Shown: positions 61,995 through 64,000 of the stretch, one piece after another
Position numbering within the stretch: position 1 is the stretch's first letter
Layout of the letters: each line of letters opens with the position of its first letter
Source: Prauserella rugosa
GTDB taxonomy: Bacteria > Actinomycetota > Actinomycetes > Mycobacteriales > Pseudonocardiaceae
Assembly: GCF_000719975.1 (NCBI RefSeq)
Contig: NZ_JOIJ01000008.1
Location: 62,001 to 126,000, forward strand
DNA: 64,000 bases
Reading direction: 5' to 3'
The notes under the pieces: model-generated
Database searches by the model: none
What the model saw: the letters and a program-made list of their open reading frames with translations, nothing else
What the model was told of the DNA's origin: nothing
Position numbers and translations under genes: made by a program

Positions 61995-63176
61995 TCACTC
62001 GTCGAGGACGCGGATCCGCATGCCGGCGTTCTGGAGGCGTTCGACGAGCGGTTCGCCCATAGCCACGGCCGTGGTCACCTGTCCCGAGGTCTGCGGCACG
62101 TCGTCGAACGCCAGGCACAGCGCCGACTCCGAGAGCATCTTGGCCGTCTCGTCGTAGCCGGGGTCGCCGCCGGCGAACTCGGTGACGACGCGTTCGCCGC
62201 CCGCCTCACCGGTGAAGCGGACCTGGAACCACGAGCGGGCACGCCGCTGCGCGCTCGGGCCGTCACCGGGCTTGCGGAGCTTGCCGAGGGCCGTGCGCAG
62301 GGGCGGGATCTGCGCCGCCACGGCCACCACGCCGAGCCCGGCGCCGGTGGCCACGAGCGTCGTGAGCCGCTTCATGGCCGCGGCCTGGTGGTAGGTGAAC
62401 CGGCGGCCGTAGCGCGGCATGGCAGCCGCCGAACGTCCGACGACCTGCGGGTCGAGGGTCGGCATCGGCACGAGCCACCGCCCCGTCTCGGCGTCGTGGG
62501 TGGGCGGGCCGAGCGGGGTGTGGATCGCACGGTCGGCAGGCCACGGCTCGGCGGCCCTGCGACGCTTCGCCACCGCCGCCATCTGCCGGGCTCGGGAGAA
62601 CGCCGTCAACGCCGAGGCGTAGGTGCCGCCGGAGAACTCGGCGTTCGCGCGGATCTGGGCGCGCACCGTGACGTCCGCGTCCTTCGCCGCCTCGCCGAGC
62701 TGCGTCACCGTGAAGAACACGCCCAGGTCGTAGGGGATCGAGTCGAACCCGCAGGCGTGCACGATCCGCGCACCCGTGCGGCGTGCGGTCTCGTGGTGGG
62801 CCAGGTACATGCGGTCGACGAATTCGGGCTCGCCGGTCAGGTCGACGTAGTCGGTGCCCGCCTCGGCGCACGCCGCGACGAGGGGCTCGCCGTACTCCAG
62901 GTACGGCCCGACCGTGGTGACGACGACCCGCGCCGACTCGGCGACCCTGGCCAGCGACGCGGGGTCGGTGACGTCGGCCTGCACCAGCGGCAGGTCGGCG
63001 CAGGACGGTTCGATCGCGGCCAGGCGTTCCCGGACCGCTTCGAGCTTGGTCGTGTTGCGGCCCGCGAGCGCCCAGCGGCACCCTTCGGGCACGTGTGCCG
63101 CGAGGTACTCGGCGGTCAGGCCTCCCGTGAATCCGGTGGCCCCGAACACCACGATGTCGTACTCCCGCTGCGTCAT
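61995..63176 (-). CDS. Saccharopine dehydrogenase-like/trans-acting enoyl reductase family protein
   Basis: This 393-residue protein has an N-terminal Rossmann motif (DIVVFGATGFTGGLTAEYLA), the family blocks VVTTVGPYLEYGEPLVAAC and YVDLTGEPEFVDRMY, and HACGFDSIPYDLGVF. A hydrophobic stretch near residue 290 suggests membrane association. M. tuberculosis relatives (Rv2449c, Rv2953) act in lipid reduction; Rv2953 is a trans-acting enoyl reductase for phthiocerol lipids. The precise role is unknown. It is convergent with hemW. Confidence 0.85.
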   Translation of the reverse strand: MTQREYDIVVFGATGFTGGLTAEYLAAHVPEGCRWALAGRNTTKLEAVRERLAAIEPSCADLPLVQADVTDPASLARVAESARVVVTTVGPYLEYGEPLVAACAEAGTDYVDLTGEPEFVDRMYLAHHETARRTGARIVHACGFDSIPYDLGVFFTVTQLGEAAKDADVTVRAQIRANAEFSGGTYASALTAFSRARQMAAVAKRRRAAEPWPADRAIHTPLGPPTHDAETGRWLVPMPTLDPQVVGRSAAAMPRYGRRFTYHQAAAMKRLTTLVATGAGLGVVAVAAQIPPLRTALGKLRKPGDGPSAQRRARSWFQVRFTGEAGGERVVTEFAGGDPGYDETAKMLSESALCLAFDDVPQTSGQVTTAVAMGEPLVERLQNAGMRIRVLDE

Positions 63177-63303
63177 GTGCGTCCTCCGGCTTCGCTGCTC
63201 TACGGCGTGGCCGGGAGCGTACCGGAGGTACGGAACCGGTGGCGGCAACCGTGATCGCCGACGTCGTGATTGAACGGCCCGCGGCCGGGGTACCACGTCG
63301 ATC

Positions 63304-63504
63304 ATGACGGAGAACCACGATCTCGCCCCGGACGCGGACGTCGACGAGCAGCGCCGCTCCCTCGTGGAGAGCGGCGAGGGCCTCGAGGGTGCTGCGGGCA
63401 GTGGGTCCGAACCGGCCCCCGCGTCGGTTCCGTTCGACGCCGACCCCGCCGACGCCGCGGAGCAGGCCGAACCCGTCCCGTTCGACGACGACGAATACCG
63501 CTGA
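63304..63504 (+). CDS. Small acidic protein, unknown
   Basis: This 66-residue, very acidic, low-complexity protein contains two VPFD repeats (SVPFDADPADA, PVPFDDDEYR) and has no Cys or hydrophobic core. It lies 71 bp upstream of the WhiB gene. A weak ribosome site and the small size leave some doubt, though codon bias is typical. It could be an intrinsically disordered regulator. Confidence 0.5.
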   Translation: MTENHDLAPDADVDEQRRSLVESGEGLEGAAGSGSEPAPASVPFDADPADAAEQAEPVPFDDDEYR

Positions 63505-63575
63505 CAACAGGCAGGTGTGAGTTCCGCACCAGCCGGGTACACCGCGCATCGCACATCTTCACGGAGGTGATCACC

Positions 63576-63890
63576 ATGGCCGACACGTCTCGTTTGCCGA
63601 CCCCGGTGGCAGAGGTATGGGAATGGCAACGGCACGGCAACTGCCGCAATCTCGACAGCTCGGTGTTCTTCCATCCTGACGGCGAGCGCGGATTCGCGCG
63701 CGCCGACCGGGTCGCGAGGGCCAAGGAGGTGTGCCGCACCTGCCCCGTGATCGTCCAATGTCGACGCCACGCCCTGACCGTTCAGGAGCCGTTCGGGGTG
63801 TGGGGCGGCCTGGACGAGACCGAGCGCCGTGAGGCCATCGCCCGCCGCAAGCGGTTCGAGACCACCGAGCGCGAGCCCGCTCTGCACTGA
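63576..63890 (+). CDS. WhiB3/WhiD-like iron-sulfur transcriptional regulator
   Basis: This 104-residue WhiB protein has one Cys in GNCRNLDSSVFFHPDGE and three in KEVCRTCPVIVQCRRHAL, which together ligate a 4Fe-4S cluster. The GVWGG turn follows and then a basic tail. The FFHPDGERG block and overall length match WhiB3/WhiD rather than WhiB1. Members bind sigma-A and respond to redox or nitric oxide in development and lipid control. GGAGGTG precedes ATG 63576. Confidence 0.93.
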   Translation: MADTSRLPTPVAEVWEWQRHGNCRNLDSSVFFHPDGERGFARADRVARAKEVCRTCPVIVQCRRHALTVQEPFGVWGGLDETERREAIARRKRFETTEREPALH

Positions 63891-64000
63891 GCGGTCCACG
63901 AGCGACCAGACCGAAGAGGACAGCGGATCCGACGATCTCGCGATGCGACAGGCGACGCGAGACAGGGGAAAGTGTGCGTTTCGGCTATACCTTGCTGACC
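63891..64000. other. Right-edge intergenic sequence
   Basis: The last 110 bp carry no feature I can support. Confidence 0.3.

Overview
The window is high-GC actinobacterial chromosome, most likely from a member of the Pseudonocardiaceae (Saccharomonospora/Amycolatopsis-like). The evidence is strong G/C bias at third codon positions, frequent GTG starts, several leaderless-type starts with a TANNNT box 6-8 nt upstream, a WhiB regulator, and an RNase E with long low-complexity tails. The gene order also parallels the Mycobacterium tuberculosis Rv2388c-Rv2449c segment from memory: folC, ndk, rne, rplU-rpmA-obg-proB, nadD-rsfS-gpgP-octT-degV, comEA-comEC, holA-rpsT, lepA, cysH/sir, hemW.

Layout. 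1-4.7 kb: a truncated secreted SGNH hydrolase, folC with a DUF4233 membrane protein, and Tat-exported PhoD phosphatase. 4.7-6.7 kb: a minus-strand cassette of small protein A, cytochrome P450 and small protein B, where A and B share a C-terminal motif; this is the best candidate for something undescribed. 6.9-13.7 kb: ndk, a three-gene drug-type ABC exporter, a SulP/STAS anion transporter, MerR and a secreted subtilase. 14.3-21.5 kb: rne, rplU, rpmA, obgE, proB. 21.6-25.1 kb: an MHS-type MFS transporter and a RecQ helicase fused to a phosphoribosyltransferase-like domain. 25.4-32.3 kb: nadD, rsfS, gpgP, octT (methylglucose lipopolysaccharide-type enzymes), degV, comEA, comEC. 32.4-36.1 kb: an acid-sugar dehydratase and a 2-hydroxycarboxylate transporter facing a LysR regulator. 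36.3-37.7 kb: thrC under a SAM-I riboswitch. 37.8-42.8 kb: holA, rpsT, a DMT transporter, a VOC protein and lepA. 42.9-50.5 kb: a tiny secreted protein, a nitronate monooxygenase-like enzyme, an alpha/beta hydrolase, a quinone oxidoreductase, a membrane-tethered barnase-like RNase with barstar, a secreted phosphodiesterase and an enoyl-CoA hydratase. 49.7-55.2 kb: a translationally coupled assimilatory sulfate operon (sulfite reductase, zinc-ribbon protein, cysH, cysD, cysN, sirohydrochlorin chelatase). 55.8-64 kb: a pyridoxamine-oxidase-like protein, cstA with a cory-CC-star protein and an ArsA-type ATPase, an ACR3/BASS-type transporter, hemW, a saccharopine-dehydrogenase-like reductase and a WhiB3-like regulator.

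Non-coding highlights are two arrays of the same 21-bp repeat in 3'-to-3' intergenic gaps 10 kb apart, two further 18-bp-period repeats, several strong hairpin terminators, the thrC S-box, and a 31-bp divergent intergenic region with a -10 box for each direction. No tRNA, rRNA, insertion sequence, prophage or CRISPR array was recognised.
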